Origin: Pseudomonadota bacterium
GTDB taxonomy: Bacteria; Pseudomonadota; Gammaproteobacteria; Burkholderiales; Burkholderiaceae_C
Assembly (NCBI GenBank): GCA_018241225.1
Contig: JAFEEG010000021.1
Span: 62,001 to 126,000 of the forward strand
Direction of reading: 5' to 3'
DNA length: 64,000 nucleotides
Shown here one piece after another: positions 1 to 8,110 of the stretch (its first letter is position 1; the number at the start of each line of letters is the position of its first letter). The notes beneath the pieces were generated by a model. It did no database searches. It was not told where the DNA came from and saw nothing but the letters and a program-made list of their open reading frames with translations. A program made the translations under genes and the position numbers.

Positions 1-271
1 TCTCGTGCGGCAGCTTGCCCTTGTTGACGACCAGGAAGCGGATCGTCTCGCCAGCCTTGACCTGCACCTGCGCCGGCGTGAAGCGCATGGAGTCGTCCAT
101 CTGCACGTCGACGGTGCGGCTGACCTTGGCCGGATCGCCAGGCTGGCCGGCCGCGGACGCATGGCTGTCGCCGTGGCCGCCACCATGGCCTTCGTGGCCG
201 GGCGATGCCCATGCCATCAGCGGAGCGGCCAGCGCTGCGGCGAGGGCCAGTTGGAGCGTGCGAGTCTTCAT
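1..271 (-). CDS. Cupredoxin-family copper protein, N-terminal part (cut by window edge)
   Basis: Only the first 90 codons are visible; the 3' end lies outside the window. The ATG at 271-269 opens a typical Sec signal peptide (MKTRTLQLALAAALAAPLMA). A His/Gly-rich stretch (HEGHGGGHGDSH) follows, then the start of a cupredoxin beta-barrel (MRFTPAQVQVKAGETIRFLV, the plastocyanin/azurin-like strand pattern). The copper ligands would lie in the missing C-terminal half. It follows copB by 32 bp on the same strand, so it is probably the third gene of the copper operon, with a role as periplasmic copper carrier or scavenger. The family call rests on the strand pattern and context; the exact subfamily is not resolved. 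Confidence 0.75.
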   Translation of the reverse strand, partial: MKTRTLQLALAAALAAPLMAWASPGHEGHGGGHGDSHASAAGQPGDPAKVSRTVDVQMDDSMRFTPAQVQVKAGETIRFLVVNKGKLPHE

Positions 272-303
272 GTTGTGTGTCCCTTCAGAGAGTTGATGTG
301 TGA

Positions 304-1278
304 CTAGAACCAAAGGCGCAGGCCGGCAACGAAGCGGGTTTCGTTGCGATCCTCGCCTTGCGCTTGCCTGAGACGGGCGGTCTCGCCATACGTGCCGGCC
401 CATTCGACGCCGACGTACGGCGCGAACTGGCGGGAGAACTCGTAGCGCAGGCGCACGCCCGCCGCGAGGCTGGACAGGCCCTTGCCGATGCCGTTCTGCG
501 GGTCGTCCTTGCCGTAGAAGTTGGCCTCGACGCGCGGCTGCAGCACCCAGCGCTGGGTCAGCAGCAATTCGTATTCGGCGGCCAGCCGCAGGGCGGTACG
601 CCCGTTGTCGCCAATGTAGAAGGCGGCATCCGTCTCGAACCAATAAGGCGCCAGGCCCTGGAAGCCGAACGCGGCCCATGCGCGGCCAGGGCCGGGTCCG
701 GTGTCGTAGCGCAGGCCGAGCTGGGCGTCCCAGAAGGTGGCCACCGCGTGACTCCACAGCGCCTCGGTGCGCGACTCCTCGATGCGGCCGCCGGCGATCT
801 CGCCTTCGGCCTTGAGCACCAGGCGGTCGTAGTCGCGGCCGAAGCGCGCCATGAGTTCGTAGGCGCCGGTGTTGCGGTCGTCGGTACGCACGGCCTCCAG
901 CCGGTCGGCCATGAACATGCCCCAGTTGTGCTCGTCGCCCATGTGCATGTGGTGCTCGGCGCCCAGCACATAAGGGCCGCTGGTGAGCGTGTTGCCGCCC
1001 GAGTAGGCATGCGGGTCGCGGGCATCCGGCGGTGCCGAGCCGCCCTGCATCTGCATGTCGCCGTGGTCCATGGCGGGCGCGTCGGCCGGTGGCGAAGCGC
1101 CCTGGTGGGCGGAATGGTCCATGCCGCCCATGGCCGGCGGTGCCGCGGCCGGCGCAGCTTGCGTCATGCCCTGGTGCATGGAGTGATCCATGGCTTGCGC
1201 CTGTACGGCGGTGCAGAACGTCGCCGCCGAGAGTGCGACGGCAGCGAGGGTCCAGCTCTTGTTCGGGTTCATGGCCAT
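304..1278 (-). CDS. copB: CopB, outer-membrane copper resistance protein
   Basis: A 324-residue protein. Signal peptide at 1-27 (ending AVQA), then a Met/His-rich segment with copper-binding repeats (MDHSMHQGM, MDHSAHQG, MDHGDMQMQG). The remaining ~220 residues alternate aromatic/hydrophobic and charged residues like an outer-membrane beta-barrel and end in ...AGLRLWF, with the terminal aromatic residue typical of Omp proteins. This is the CopB/PcoB architecture: an outer-membrane partner of CopA in copper tolerance. The start MAMNP lies 5 bp after the copA stop; a second ATG two codons later (1272) is equally possible. Long antisense reading frames here are shadows. Confidence 0.92.
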   Translation of the reverse strand: MAMNPNKSWTLAAVALSAATFCTAVQAQAMDHSMHQGMTQAAPAAAPPAMGGMDHSAHQGASPPADAPAMDHGDMQMQGGSAPPDARDPHAYSGGNTLTSGPYVLGAEHHMHMGDEHNWGMFMADRLEAVRTDDRNTGAYELMARFGRDYDRLVLKAEGEIAGGRIEESRTEALWSHAVATFWDAQLGLRYDTGPGPGRAWAAFGFQGLAPYWFETDAAFYIGDNGRTALRLAAEYELLLTQRWVLQPRVEANFYGKDDPQNGIGKGLSSLAAGVRLRYEFSRQFAPYVGVEWAGTYGETARLRQAQGEDRNETRFVAGLRLWF

Positions 1279-1283
1279 CTTGT

Positions 1284-3119
1284 TCAAGCCACCACGACTT
1301 CGCGGAACATGCCGGAATCCATGTGAAGCATCAGGTGGCAGTGCCAGGCCCAGCGCCCCAGGGCGTCGGCCGTGACGAGGAAGCTGATGCGCTGCGCCGG
1401 CTGCACCGGCAAGGTGTGGCGGCGCGCAAGAAAGCTGCCGTCGGGCGCCTCCAGCTCGCTCCACATGCCGTGCAGGTGCATGGGGTGCGTCATCATGGTG
1501 TCGTTGTGCAGGATGACGCGCACCCGCTCGCCGTAGCGCAGGGTCACCGGCGTGGACCGGCTGAACTCCAGGCCGTCGAGCGACCAGGTGTAGCGCTCCA
1601 TGTTGCCCGTCAGGTGCAACTCGATCTCTCGCTCGGCACCGCGCACATCCATGGGCCCGCCCGGCGTGTGCTGGTCGGCCAGGGTGAGCACGCGCCGGCC
1701 GTTGTTGCGCAGGCCGATGCCGGGGTCGTCGAGGTTGGTGCGCGCCATGTCCACGCGCATGTCGGTGCTGGGGCCGTATTCGGTGCTGGCGTGCCGCGCC
1801 ACGGTGCTTGGCCGTGCGAGCGCAGAGGGCGCGGCACCGTGCATTGCGTGGCCGGCGTGCGCCATGTTCATGCCGCTCGCGTCGGTCATGGCGCCATGGT
1901 TCATGGCACCGTGATTCATGGCGCCATGGTTCATGGCGCCGTGGTCCATCCCGCCGCCCATGGCGCCCATCATGTCGTTCATGCCGAGCCAATCGCGCGG
2001 CTCCAGCGCCGGCACCTCGGCGCTCGCGCCCTGGCGCACGGCCAGGGTGCCGCGTGCGTAGCCGGTGCGATCCATCGACTGGGCGAACACCGTGTAGGCA
2101 TCGTCCCTGGGCTCGACGATGGCGTCGTAGGTCTCGCCCGGCCCGAAGCGGAACTCATCCACCGTGACCGGATCCAGGTCGATGCCGTCGGCCTGCACGA
2201 TGCGCAGCTTGAGCCCGGGAATCCGCACGTCGTAGAAGGTATTGGCCGAGCCGTTGATGAAGCGCAGGCGCACCTGCTCGCCGGGTCGGAACAGGCCGGT
2301 CCAGTTGCCTGCAGGCGTGGTGCCGTTCATGAGATAGGTCAGCGTCTTCGACGACAGGTCGGCCAGGTCGGTCGGGCTCATGCGCATCTGGTTCCACATG
2401 CGCCGCTTGTCGAGCGCGGCCTTCATGCGGTCGGCCTGCACGTCGCGGAAAAAATCCACCACCGTGGGCTGGTTGAAGTTGTAGTAGTCGCCCTGGGCCT
2501 TGAGCTTGGCGAACACCCGCATCGGGTCCTCGTCGCTCCAGTCGGACAGCAGCAGCACGTGCTCGCGCTGCACCCGCGCGCCGGCGCCCTCGCGCGGCTC
2601 GATCACGATCGCGCCGTACATGCCGATCTGCTCCTGCATGCCCGAGTGGGAGTGGTACCAGTAGGTGCCGCTCTGCTCCACCTTGAAGCGGTAGGTGAAG
2701 GTGGCGCCGGGCGGAATGCCCGCGAAGCTGATGCCCGGCACGCCGTCCATCTGGTAGGGCAGGATGATTCCGTGCCAGTGGATGGAGGTGTCTTCGCGCA
2801 ACCGGTTCGCCACGCGGATGGTGACCTCGTCGCCTTCGCGCCAGCGCAGCGTGGGCGCGGGAATGGAGCCGTTGATGGCCACCCCCATGCGCGCATTGCC
2901 GGTGAAGTTCACCGGCAGCTCGGTCACTTCGAGGTTGAACTCCGTGCCGCTGAGCACCGGGACAGCCCGGCCGACTTCATCCGCAGGTGCCGCATGCGCG
3001 GGCAGCGCGAGGGGCGACAGGCCGAGCATGACGCCACCGGCAGCCAGGCCCTGGACGAAGCGCCGCCGCTCGAGCAGTTGGCGGGTCGCAAATGGCGCGA
3101 TGGGAGCCTTCTTGTGCAT
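1284..3119 (-). CDS. copA: CopA, periplasmic multicopper oxidase of copper resistance
   Basis: 611 residues, the usual CopA/PcoA length. A Tat signal with ERRRF at residues 17-21 and a hydrophobic core ending AHA shows export of the folded protein. All multicopper-oxidase ligand motifs are present: HWHG (~114-117), HSHSG (~156-160), HPMHLHG (~540) and the C-terminal HCHLMLHMDSG (~593-603) with its type-1 Cys between His residues. A Met/His-rich insert (~380-420) carries four HGAM repeats for extra copper binding. It oxidises Cu(I) and sequesters copper in the periplasm. The ATG at 3119 was chosen over 3173 because it places the RR motif at the expected distance from the N terminus. First gene of the copA-copB-cupredoxin operon. 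Confidence 0.96.
   Translation of the reverse strand: MHKKAPIAPFATRQLLERRRFVQGLAAGGVMLGLSPLALPAHAAPADEVGRAVPVLSGTEFNLEVTELPVNFTGNARMGVAINGSIPAPTLRWREGDEVTIRVANRLREDTSIHWHGIILPYQMDGVPGISFAGIPPGATFTYRFKVEQSGTYWYHSHSGMQEQIGMYGAIVIEPREGAGARVQREHVLLLSDWSDEDPMRVFAKLKAQGDYYNFNQPTVVDFFRDVQADRMKAALDKRRMWNQMRMSPTDLADLSSKTLTYLMNGTTPAGNWTGLFRPGEQVRLRFINGSANTFYDVRIPGLKLRIVQADGIDLDPVTVDEFRFGPGETYDAIVEPRDDAYTVFAQSMDRTGYARGTLAVRQGASAEVPALEPRDWLGMNDMMGAMGGGMDHGAMNHGAMNHGAMNHGAMTDASGMNMAHAGHAMHGAAPSALARPSTVARHASTEYGPSTDMRVDMARTNLDDPGIGLRNNGRRVLTLADQHTPGGPMDVRGAEREIELHLTGNMERYTWSLDGLEFSRSTPVTLRYGERVRVILHNDTMMTHPMHLHGMWSELEAPDGSFLARRHTLPVQPAQRISFLVTADALGRWAWHCHLMLHMDSGMFREVVVA
1888..1947 (-). repeat. Four 15-bp tandem repeats inside copA
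   Basis: Four consecutive 15-bp units (1888-1902, 1903-1917, 1918-1932, 1933-1947; consensus atggcgccatggttc on the plus strand) encode the (N/D)HGAM pentapeptide repeats of CopA's metal-rich insert. Units 1 and 3 are identical and the others differ by two to four bases, so the array probably grew by recent tandem duplication. Confidence 0.85.
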
Positions 3120-3192
3120 GGATGGTCGCTGGTGTCGGGTTTGCCTGGACCGCATCGTAGGGCGGCACGCCAACAGCCAAAGGACCAGAACC

Positions 3193-3207
3193 TTACATCT
3201 CTGTCAT
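3193..3207 (-). promoter_or_regulatory. Probable CopR-type box upstream of copA
   Basis: TTACA-TCTC-TGTCAT lies about 75 bp upstream of the copA start. It resembles the short imperfect dyads (TTACA-N4-TGTnAT) bound by CopR/CusR-type response regulators before copper operons. No copRS genes lie in the window. The intergenic stretch 3120-3362 separates copA from the divergent racemase gene. It also holds a 7-bp inverted repeat (GCCAGGC at 3244-3250, GCCTGGC at 3273-3279) of unknown meaning. Confidence 0.45.
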
Positions 3208-3292
3208 CTTGGGGCGCCGCCCGTCGCTGGCACGGCAGTTGCTGCCAGGCCCAGGGTAAATACCGGCACCGTGCCTGGCCAATGGGCCTTGA

Positions 3293-3322
3293 TTGCACTC
3301 CATTTTTGTATACAAATATACT
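3293..3322 (+). promoter_or_regulatory. Promoter with GntR-type operator before the racemase gene
   Basis: A perfect 12-bp palindrome TTTGTATACAAA (3305-3316) sits in the spacer of a plausible sigma-70 promoter: TTGCAC at 3293-3298, 18 bp spacer, TATACT at 3317-3322. The core TGTATACA recurs in front of the permease gene (4960-4967). FCD-type GntR repressors often bind palindromes of this kind, and such a gene (4163-4882) lies between the two sites. Binding between -35 and -10 would block RNA polymerase. Confidence 0.6.
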
Positions 3323-3362
3323 GGTCACGCTGGCTCGTCCCTTCTGCCTTCGCCCCACAGAC

Positions 3363-4130
3363 ATGCGCATCAAAGTCATCAACCCCAACACCACGCAGAG
3401 CATGACCGACAAGATCGGCGAATGCGCCCGCGCCGCCGCCCGGCCGGGCACCGAGATCATCGCGGTGAGTCCGGCCATGGGGCCGGTTTCCATCGAGAGC
3501 CACTACGACGAAGCGCTGGCCGTGCCGGGCCTGCTCCAAGAGGTGGCCACGGGCGAGCTGGAAGGGGTGGATGGCTACATCGTCGCCTGCTTCGGCGACC
3601 CGGGCCTGCTGGCCGCGCGCGAGCTGGCACGCGGCCCGGTAATCGGCATTGCGCAGGCCGCCATGCACATGGCCAGCCTGGTGGGCACGCGCTTTTCCGT
3701 GGTCACCACCCTGGCGCGCACCATGGGCCAGGCCTGGCACCTGGCCGAGGCCTACGGCATGAAGCGCTTCTGCGTCAACGTGCGGGCCTGCGAGATTGCG
3801 GTGCTGGACCTGGAAAAGCCAGGCAGCAACGCGCGCGAGCGCATCGTCGACGAATGCCGGCGCGCGCTGGCCGAAGACGGCAGCGACACCATCGTGCTGG
3901 GCTGCGCCGGCATGGCCGACCTGTGCCAGCACATCAGCGAGCAACTGGGCGTGCCGGTGGTCGACGGGGTGGCCGCCGCCACGCAACTGGTCGAATCGAT
4001 CGTGAACCTGCGCCTTTCCACCAGCAAGCACGGCGAGCTCGCGCACCCGCTGCCCAAACCCATGAGCGGGCTGCTGTCGGACTTTGCACTGCCCTCGCAG
4101 CACAAGCCGCGGCCGCAACGCGCGGCCTGA
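3363..4130 (+). CDS. Asp/Glu/hydantoin racemase family protein (possible allantoin racemase)
   Basis: 255 residues starting MRIKVINPNTT, the characteristic N terminus of the hydantoin/allantoin racemase branch of the Asp/Glu racemase superfamily. Two catalytic cysteine regions are visible: YIVACFGDPGL (~residues 76-86) and IVLGCAGMADL (~178-188). These supply the two-base mechanism that epimerises 5-substituted hydantoins or allantoin. Context with a purine-type NCS2 permease and an FCD GntR regulator favours a role in purine-derived ureide or hydantoin use; the substrate is inferred. It is followed after 32 bp by the regulator gene, probably in one transcript. Confidence 0.85.
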   Translation: MRIKVINPNTTQSMTDKIGECARAAARPGTEIIAVSPAMGPVSIESHYDEALAVPGLLQEVATGELEGVDGYIVACFGDPGLLAARELARGPVIGIAQAAMHMASLVGTRFSVVTTLARTMGQAWHLAEAYGMKRFCVNVRACEIAVLDLEKPGSNARERIVDECRRALAEDGSDTIVLGCAGMADLCQHISEQLGVPVVDGVAAATQLVESIVNLRLSTSKHGELAHPLPKPMSGLLSDFALPSQHKPRPQRAA

Positions 4131-4162
4131 AGACCGAAGCCGCGCCCTGCACAATCGGAGCC

Positions 4163-4882
4163 ATGCCCGCTGCCCGCAAACCTGCCGCCGCCCCCACGCC
4201 CGACAAGATCGCCACCGTCGAGAGCATTGCGCAGGACATCGCCACCGCCATCGTCGAGAAGCGCCTGCCGCCGGGCACCTGGCTGCGCGAAGAGGCGCTG
4301 GGGCGCGTGTACTCGGTCAGCCGCACCAAGATCCGGGCGGCGCTGCTCACGCTCTCGAAGGACAAGCTGATCGAGATCATCCCGGACAAGGGCGCCTTCG
4401 TCAGCCGCCCCAGCGTGCAGGAAGCGCGCGAGGTGTTCGGCGTGCGGCGCCTGCTCGAGGGCGAGGTGGTGCGTGCCTTCATCGCCAAGGCCCGACCGGC
4501 CGACTACAAGGCGCTGGAGCAGCACATCCATTTCGAGCGCAGCGCGCTCAAGTCGGGCACCACCACCGGCACGGTGCGCGAAAAACTGCTGGGCGACTTC
4601 CACGTTGCCATGGCCGAGGCCGCCGGCAACCACACGCTGACGGAGCTGGTGCGCGAGCTGGTGGCGCGCAGCTCGCTCATCGCCATGCTCTACCACTCGT
4701 CCAACGACCCGCACTGCTCGTCCGACGAACATTCGGAGCTGCTGCGCCTGTGCAAGAGCGGCAACGTGCAGGCGGCCGTCGCCTGCATGGCCGATCACCT
4801 GTCGCGCATCGAGGCCAATCTCGACCTGGACAACGAATCGCCCAACCGGCAGCTGGACCTTGTCAAGGCGCTGCTGGCCTGA
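4163..4882 (+). CDS. GntR family regulator, FCD/VanR-like type
   Basis: 239 residues. An N-terminal winged helix (about 20-85, with WLREEALGRVYSVSRTKIRAAL as the recognition region) is followed by an all-helical FCD effector domain (~95-215). That domain contains the metal/ligand residues of the family (DFHVAMAEAAGNHTL, DEHSELL). It probably represses the racemase-regulator and permease transcription units through the TGTATACA palindromes at 3305-3316 and 4960-4967. The ligand is unknown; a ureide, hydantoin or purine breakdown product would fit the neighbours. ATG at 4163 chosen as the first start that gives the family's normal length. Confidence 0.88.
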   Translation: MPAARKPAAAPTPDKIATVESIAQDIATAIVEKRLPPGTWLREEALGRVYSVSRTKIRAALLTLSKDKLIEIIPDKGAFVSRPSVQEAREVFGVRRLLEGEVVRAFIAKARPADYKALEQHIHFERSALKSGTTTGTVREKLLGDFHVAMAEAAGNHTLTELVRELVARSSLIAMLYHSSNDPHCSSDEHSELLRLCKSGNVQAAVACMADHLSRIEANLDLDNESPNRQLDLVKALLA

Positions 4883-4959
4883 GTCCTCTCCCTGCCGCGA
4901 GGTTTGTGCTGCGGTGCAGCGGAATCCGGGTTTTCCGCCATACGTGTTGCATGCTGATG

Positions 4960-4967
4960 TGTATACA
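4960..4967 (+). promoter_or_regulatory. GntR-type operator before the NCS2 permease gene
   Basis: The palindrome TGTATACA repeats the core of the site at 3305-3316, and a further half-site gtacaaa follows at 4975-4981. TATACA at 4962-4967 could itself serve as a -10 element, so a bound repressor would cover the promoter. The 154-bp gap 4883-5036 contains nothing else I can assign except the strong ribosome binding site agaggagaag before 5037. Confidence 0.55.
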
Positions 4968-5036
4968 GTTTCGCGTACAAATCATGTGAACCCGAGATCC
5001 CAAACCCCTTCCTGACTGCCAGAGGAGAAGCCCCGT

Positions 5037-6545
5037 ATGTCGGCTGCAGCCACGTCCCAAGATACCTCCGCCTCCACAGGCGTTCACCCCGTCGACCAGC
5101 GCCTGCCCATGGGCAAGCTGACCGCCCTGGGCCTCCAGCACGTGCTGGTGATGTATGCCGGCGCCGTTGCCGTGCCGCTCATCGTCGGGCGCGCCCTCAA
5201 GCTCAGCCCGCAGGAAGTCGCGCTGCTGATCTCGGCCGACCTGTTCTGCTGCGGCATTGCCACGCTGGTCCAGTCGCTGGGCGCCACGCAGTGGTTCGGC
5301 ATCCGCCTGCCGGTGATGATGGGCGTGACCTTCGCCTCGGTGGCCCCCATGGTGGCCATTGCCAACGCCAACGGCGGGCATGACGGCGCACAGTTGCTGT
5401 TCGGCTCCATCATCGGCGCGGGCATCATCTCGATGCTCATCGCGCCGCTGGTCAGCCGCATGCTGCGCTTCTTCCCGCCGGTGGTCACCGGCACCATCAT
5501 CCTGGTCATCGGCGTGAGCCTGATGCGCGTGGGCATCAACTGGATCTTCGGCAACCCGGTGGGCCCGACGGCCCCGGCCGTGGTGGACCCGGTCTACGCC
5601 AAGTGGCTGGCCGACGTCACCTCGCCCGGCTCGGCGCTGCCGCCCATGCCCAAGGGCCTGTCCATCGTGCCCACGGTGGCCAACCCCAAGTACGCCGACC
5701 TGACCGGCCTGGGCATCTCGGCCCTGGTGCTGGCCTCCATCCTGCTCATCGTGAAGTACGCCAAGGGCTTCATCGCCAACATCTCGGTGCTGCTGGGCAT
5801 CGTCATCGGCGGCGTGGTGTCGGCCGTGATGGGCCTGATGACCTTCGAGAAGGTGGGCCGCGCCGAGTGGTTCGACGTGGTGCTGCCCTTTCACTTCGGC
5901 ATGCCCCAGTTCGACCCCATCCTGATCCTGACCATGACGCTGATCATGATCGTGGTGATGATCGAGTCCACCGGCATGTTCCTGGCACTGGGCGAGATGA
6001 CCGAGCGCAAGATCAGCCAGAAGGACCTGGCCAAGGGCCTGCGCACCGACGGCCTGGGCACGCTCATCGGCGGCATCTTCAACACCTTCCCCTACACCAG
6101 CTTCTCGCAGAACGTGGGCCTGGTGGCTGTTACCGGCATCAAGAGCCGCTACGTGTGCGTGGCCGGCGGCGTGATCCTGATCGTGCTGGGCCTGCTGCCC
6201 AAGATGGCGGCGCTGGTCGAGTCGCTGCCCACCGTGGTGCTCGGCGGCGCGGGCCTGGTCATGTTCGGCATGGTGGCTGCCACCGGCATCCGCATCCTGG
6301 CGGGCGTGGACTTCAAGACCAACCGCAACAATCCGATGATCGTGGCGGTGTCCATCGGCATCGGCATGATTCCGCTGATCGCTCCCAACTTCAAGCAGTG
6401 GATGCCGCACTCCATCCACTCGCTGGTCGAGTCGGGCATCTTGCTGGCTTCGGTGGCCGCCGTGCTGCTGAACCTGTTCCTCAACGGCGCCAAGCACGAT
6501 GAGGAAGCGATCATCGCCGCCGCCAAGCAGGCCGAGGCGCACTGA
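5037..6545 (+). CDS. NCS2 family nucleobase (xanthine/uric acid/uracil) permease
   Basis: 502 residues with about 14 hydrophobic segments. It carries the NAT/NCS2 signature QNVGLVAVTGIKSR (~361-374) and the conserved acidic residue of TM8 in MIESTGMFLALGE (~315-327). Such inner-membrane proteins import xanthine, urate or uracil with protons. The start is supported by a strong AGAGGAGAAG ribosome binding site. A BMP lipoprotein gene follows after 14 bp. The TGTATACA operator links it to the upstream GntR regulator. Family certain; substrate (purine rather than pyrimidine) is inferred from context. Confidence 0.92.
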   Translation: MSAAATSQDTSASTGVHPVDQRLPMGKLTALGLQHVLVMYAGAVAVPLIVGRALKLSPQEVALLISADLFCCGIATLVQSLGATQWFGIRLPVMMGVTFASVAPMVAIANANGGHDGAQLLFGSIIGAGIISMLIAPLVSRMLRFFPPVVTGTIILVIGVSLMRVGINWIFGNPVGPTAPAVVDPVYAKWLADVTSPGSALPPMPKGLSIVPTVANPKYADLTGLGISALVLASILLIVKYAKGFIANISVLLGIVIGGVVSAVMGLMTFEKVGRAEWFDVVLPFHFGMPQFDPILILTMTLIMIVVMIESTGMFLALGEMTERKISQKDLAKGLRTDGLGTLIGGIFNTFPYTSFSQNVGLVAVTGIKSRYVCVAGGVILIVLGLLPKMAALVESLPTVVLGGAGLVMFGMVAATGIRILAGVDFKTNRNNPMIVAVSIGIGMIPLIAPNFKQWMPHSIHSLVESGILLASVAAVLLNLFLNGAKHDEEAIIAAAKQAEAH

Positions 6546-6559
6546 AGCACGATTTGTCC

Positions 6560-7591
6560 ATGAAGCAGCTTTTCTCCCCTGCCTCGTTGCCACGGCGCCG
6601 CCTCCTGGCCAGCGCCTGCGCGCTGCCCCTGCTGGCCGCCTGCGGCACCATGGGCCGCGGCTCGGCCTCGAAGCTGAAGGTGGCGGCCCTGTTCGCCGGC
6701 AACGTGAAAGACCAGGGCTTCATGGAAGCCGGCTGGCGTGGCCTGGAGCGCGCCGGCACCGAACTGGGCGTGCAGACCCGCTACATCGACGGCATCGCCC
6801 CGCAAAAGGCCCTGCTCGTGCAGGCGCTGGAAGAGCTGGCCAAAGACAAGCCCGACCTGGTCGTGGCCCACGGCGGCCAGAACAACGAGGCCTGCGCCGA
6901 AGTGGCCGAGCGCCATCCCGGCGTTCTGTTCGTGGTCACCCAGGGTGCCGTGCGCGGCGCCAACCTGGCCAGCTACGACGTGCTGCAGGAAGAGTCGGCC
7001 TACCTGGCCGGCGTGCTGGCCGCATCGACCACGCGAACCGGCGTGGTCGGCCACATGTCGGGCATCCGCGTGGTGCCGGGCCTCAAGGGCCGCGCGGCCT
7101 ATGCGGCCGGCGTGCGCGCCACCGACGCCAAGGTGCGCCTGCTGACCAATTTTTCGGGCAACCAGGATGACAACGCGCTGTCGCGCAAGGTGGCACTGGC
7201 GCAAAGCCAGGCCGGCGCGGACGTGATCTTCACCATGCTCAATGCGGGCCGCGATGGCGTCACGCAGGTCTGCCGCGAGCAGGGCCGGCGCCAGATCGGC
7301 AACGTGGGCGACTGGGTTGCACGCGACCCCCAGGTATTTGTCGGCTCGGCCATCGCCGATGTGAGCGTGGGCGTGTTCCAGGCCGTGCGCGACCTGCAAA
7401 GCGGCCATTTCCCCACGGGAGATATCCGCAAGATCGGCCTGGCCCAGCGCGAGGCCGTGCGCCTGACGCTGGCGCCGGACGTTCCGGCTCCGGTGCGCGA
7501 GCGCATCGAACGGGTTGCGGCCGAGATTGCGGATGGGCGCCTGCACGTGCCCACCACCTACGACGGGCCCGAGTTCGCCACGCCCGCCTGA
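6560..7591 (+). CDS. BMP family lipoprotein (purine/nucleoside-type solute-binding protein)
   Basis: 343 residues. Signal peptide with twin arginines (PRRRLL) and lipobox LLAAC at about residues 22-26, then a Med/BMP-family periplasmic-binding fold starting LKVAALFAGNVKDQGFMEAG. Relatives are the binding components of nucleoside/purine ABC importers (BmpA/PnrA). No ABC ATPase or permease gene accompanies it here; it follows the NCS2 permease by 14 bp and is presumably co-transcribed. ATG at 6560 preferred over an upstream TTG (6554). A terminator hairpin overlaps its stop codon. Confidence 0.85.
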   Translation: MKQLFSPASLPRRRLLASACALPLLAACGTMGRGSASKLKVAALFAGNVKDQGFMEAGWRGLERAGTELGVQTRYIDGIAPQKALLVQALEELAKDKPDLVVAHGGQNNEACAEVAERHPGVLFVVTQGAVRGANLASYDVLQEESAYLAGVLAASTTRTGVVGHMSGIRVVPGLKGRAAYAAGVRATDAKVRLLTNFSGNQDDNALSRKVALAQSQAGADVIFTMLNAGRDGVTQVCREQGRRQIGNVGDWVARDPQVFVGSAIADVSVGVFQAVRDLQSGHFPTGDIRKIGLAQREAVRLTLAPDVPAPVRERIERVAAEIADGRLHVPTTYDGPEFATPA

Positions 7592-7609
7592 ACGGGCGGG
7601 CTTTACTTT
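7582..7609 (+). terminator. Rho-independent terminator after the BMP lipoprotein gene
   Basis: GCCCGCC (7582-7588) pairs with GGCGGGC (7595-7601) around a 6-base loop that includes the stop codon, followed by the T-rich tract tttacttt. It closes the permease-lipoprotein unit. Confidence 0.7.
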
Positions 7610-7621
7610 CCCTGCGCGCGG

Positions 7622-7825
7622 CTAATCGGCCACGCTTGCGTGTCGCCGGATCTCGCTGCGCAGCGCAGCCTGGCCGGCGGCCAGCGCCACTTCGTAGCTG
7701 TCGGCCGGATCGGGCGCCATTCGCAGTACCCGCGGATGACCACCCTGGTCATCCGTGAGCAGAAGACGCCAGACATAAGAACCCGGGGCGGGCTCTTCGA
7801 CGAGGAGTTCGATGGGCTGTGTCAT
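7622..7825 (-). CDS. Small conserved-type protein of unknown function
   Basis: 67 residues beginning MTQPIELLVEEPAPGSYVWR. No signal peptide or membrane segment. The mixed alpha/beta pattern and the phrase YVWRLLLTDDQG suggest a small cytoplasmic protein. I do not recognise the family. The ATG at 7825 is preferred over an upstream one at 7930 because the extra 35 residues are low-complexity and Arg/Gly-rich. Last in a minus-strand run of small genes (tag, NTF2-like, DUF4345-like). Confidence 0.55.
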   Translation of the reverse strand: MTQPIELLVEEPAPGSYVWRLLLTDDQGGHPRVLRMAPDPADSYEVALAAGQAALRSEIRRHASVAD

Positions 7826-7893
7826 GGGCTGACGATGGACGTTCGCGCGCCCGCTGTCTGTAGGAGAACTACCAGCACCGCCGCTGCGCCGCC

Positions 7894-8103
7894 CTACTCG
7901 TCCAGGAAACCACCCCGGTAGAAGCTCCATGCGCTGCCATCGTGCAGGTAGAAGTGGCCGTCGGCGCAGAAGTCCTTGCCGGGAAAGTATTCGCGGTAGG
8001 CCTTGGGCACCAGCCGTTCGAGTTGCTCGTCGCTCAGTTCGTCGAACTGCTCGGGCGTGATGGGTTGGCCGACGCGCAGGCGCTTGGCGGGCGGAAAATC
8101 CAT
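7894..8103 (-). CDS. Small hypothetical protein
   Basis: 69 residues (MDFPPAKRLRVGQPITPEQF...). The middle reads like an alpha-helical segment (TPEQFDELSDEQLERLVPKAY) and the C terminus is aromatic (HFYLHDGSAWSFYRGG). It starts 7 bp after the stop of the DUF4345-like gene, so it is probably translated from the same mRNA. No function can be assigned from the sequence. Confidence 0.6.
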   Translation of the reverse strand: MDFPPAKRLRVGQPITPEQFDELSDEQLERLVPKAYREYFPGKDFCADGHFYLHDGSAWSFYRGGFLDE

Positions 8104-8110
8104 GATGGGC

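Noticed and set aside
1032..3362. Very long plus-strand open frame opposite copA/copB
   Set aside because: It is the antisense of the MCO gene, a His/Val/Gly-rich low-complexity translation produced by high GC third-position bias. Only its last part (from 3363) is a real gene.
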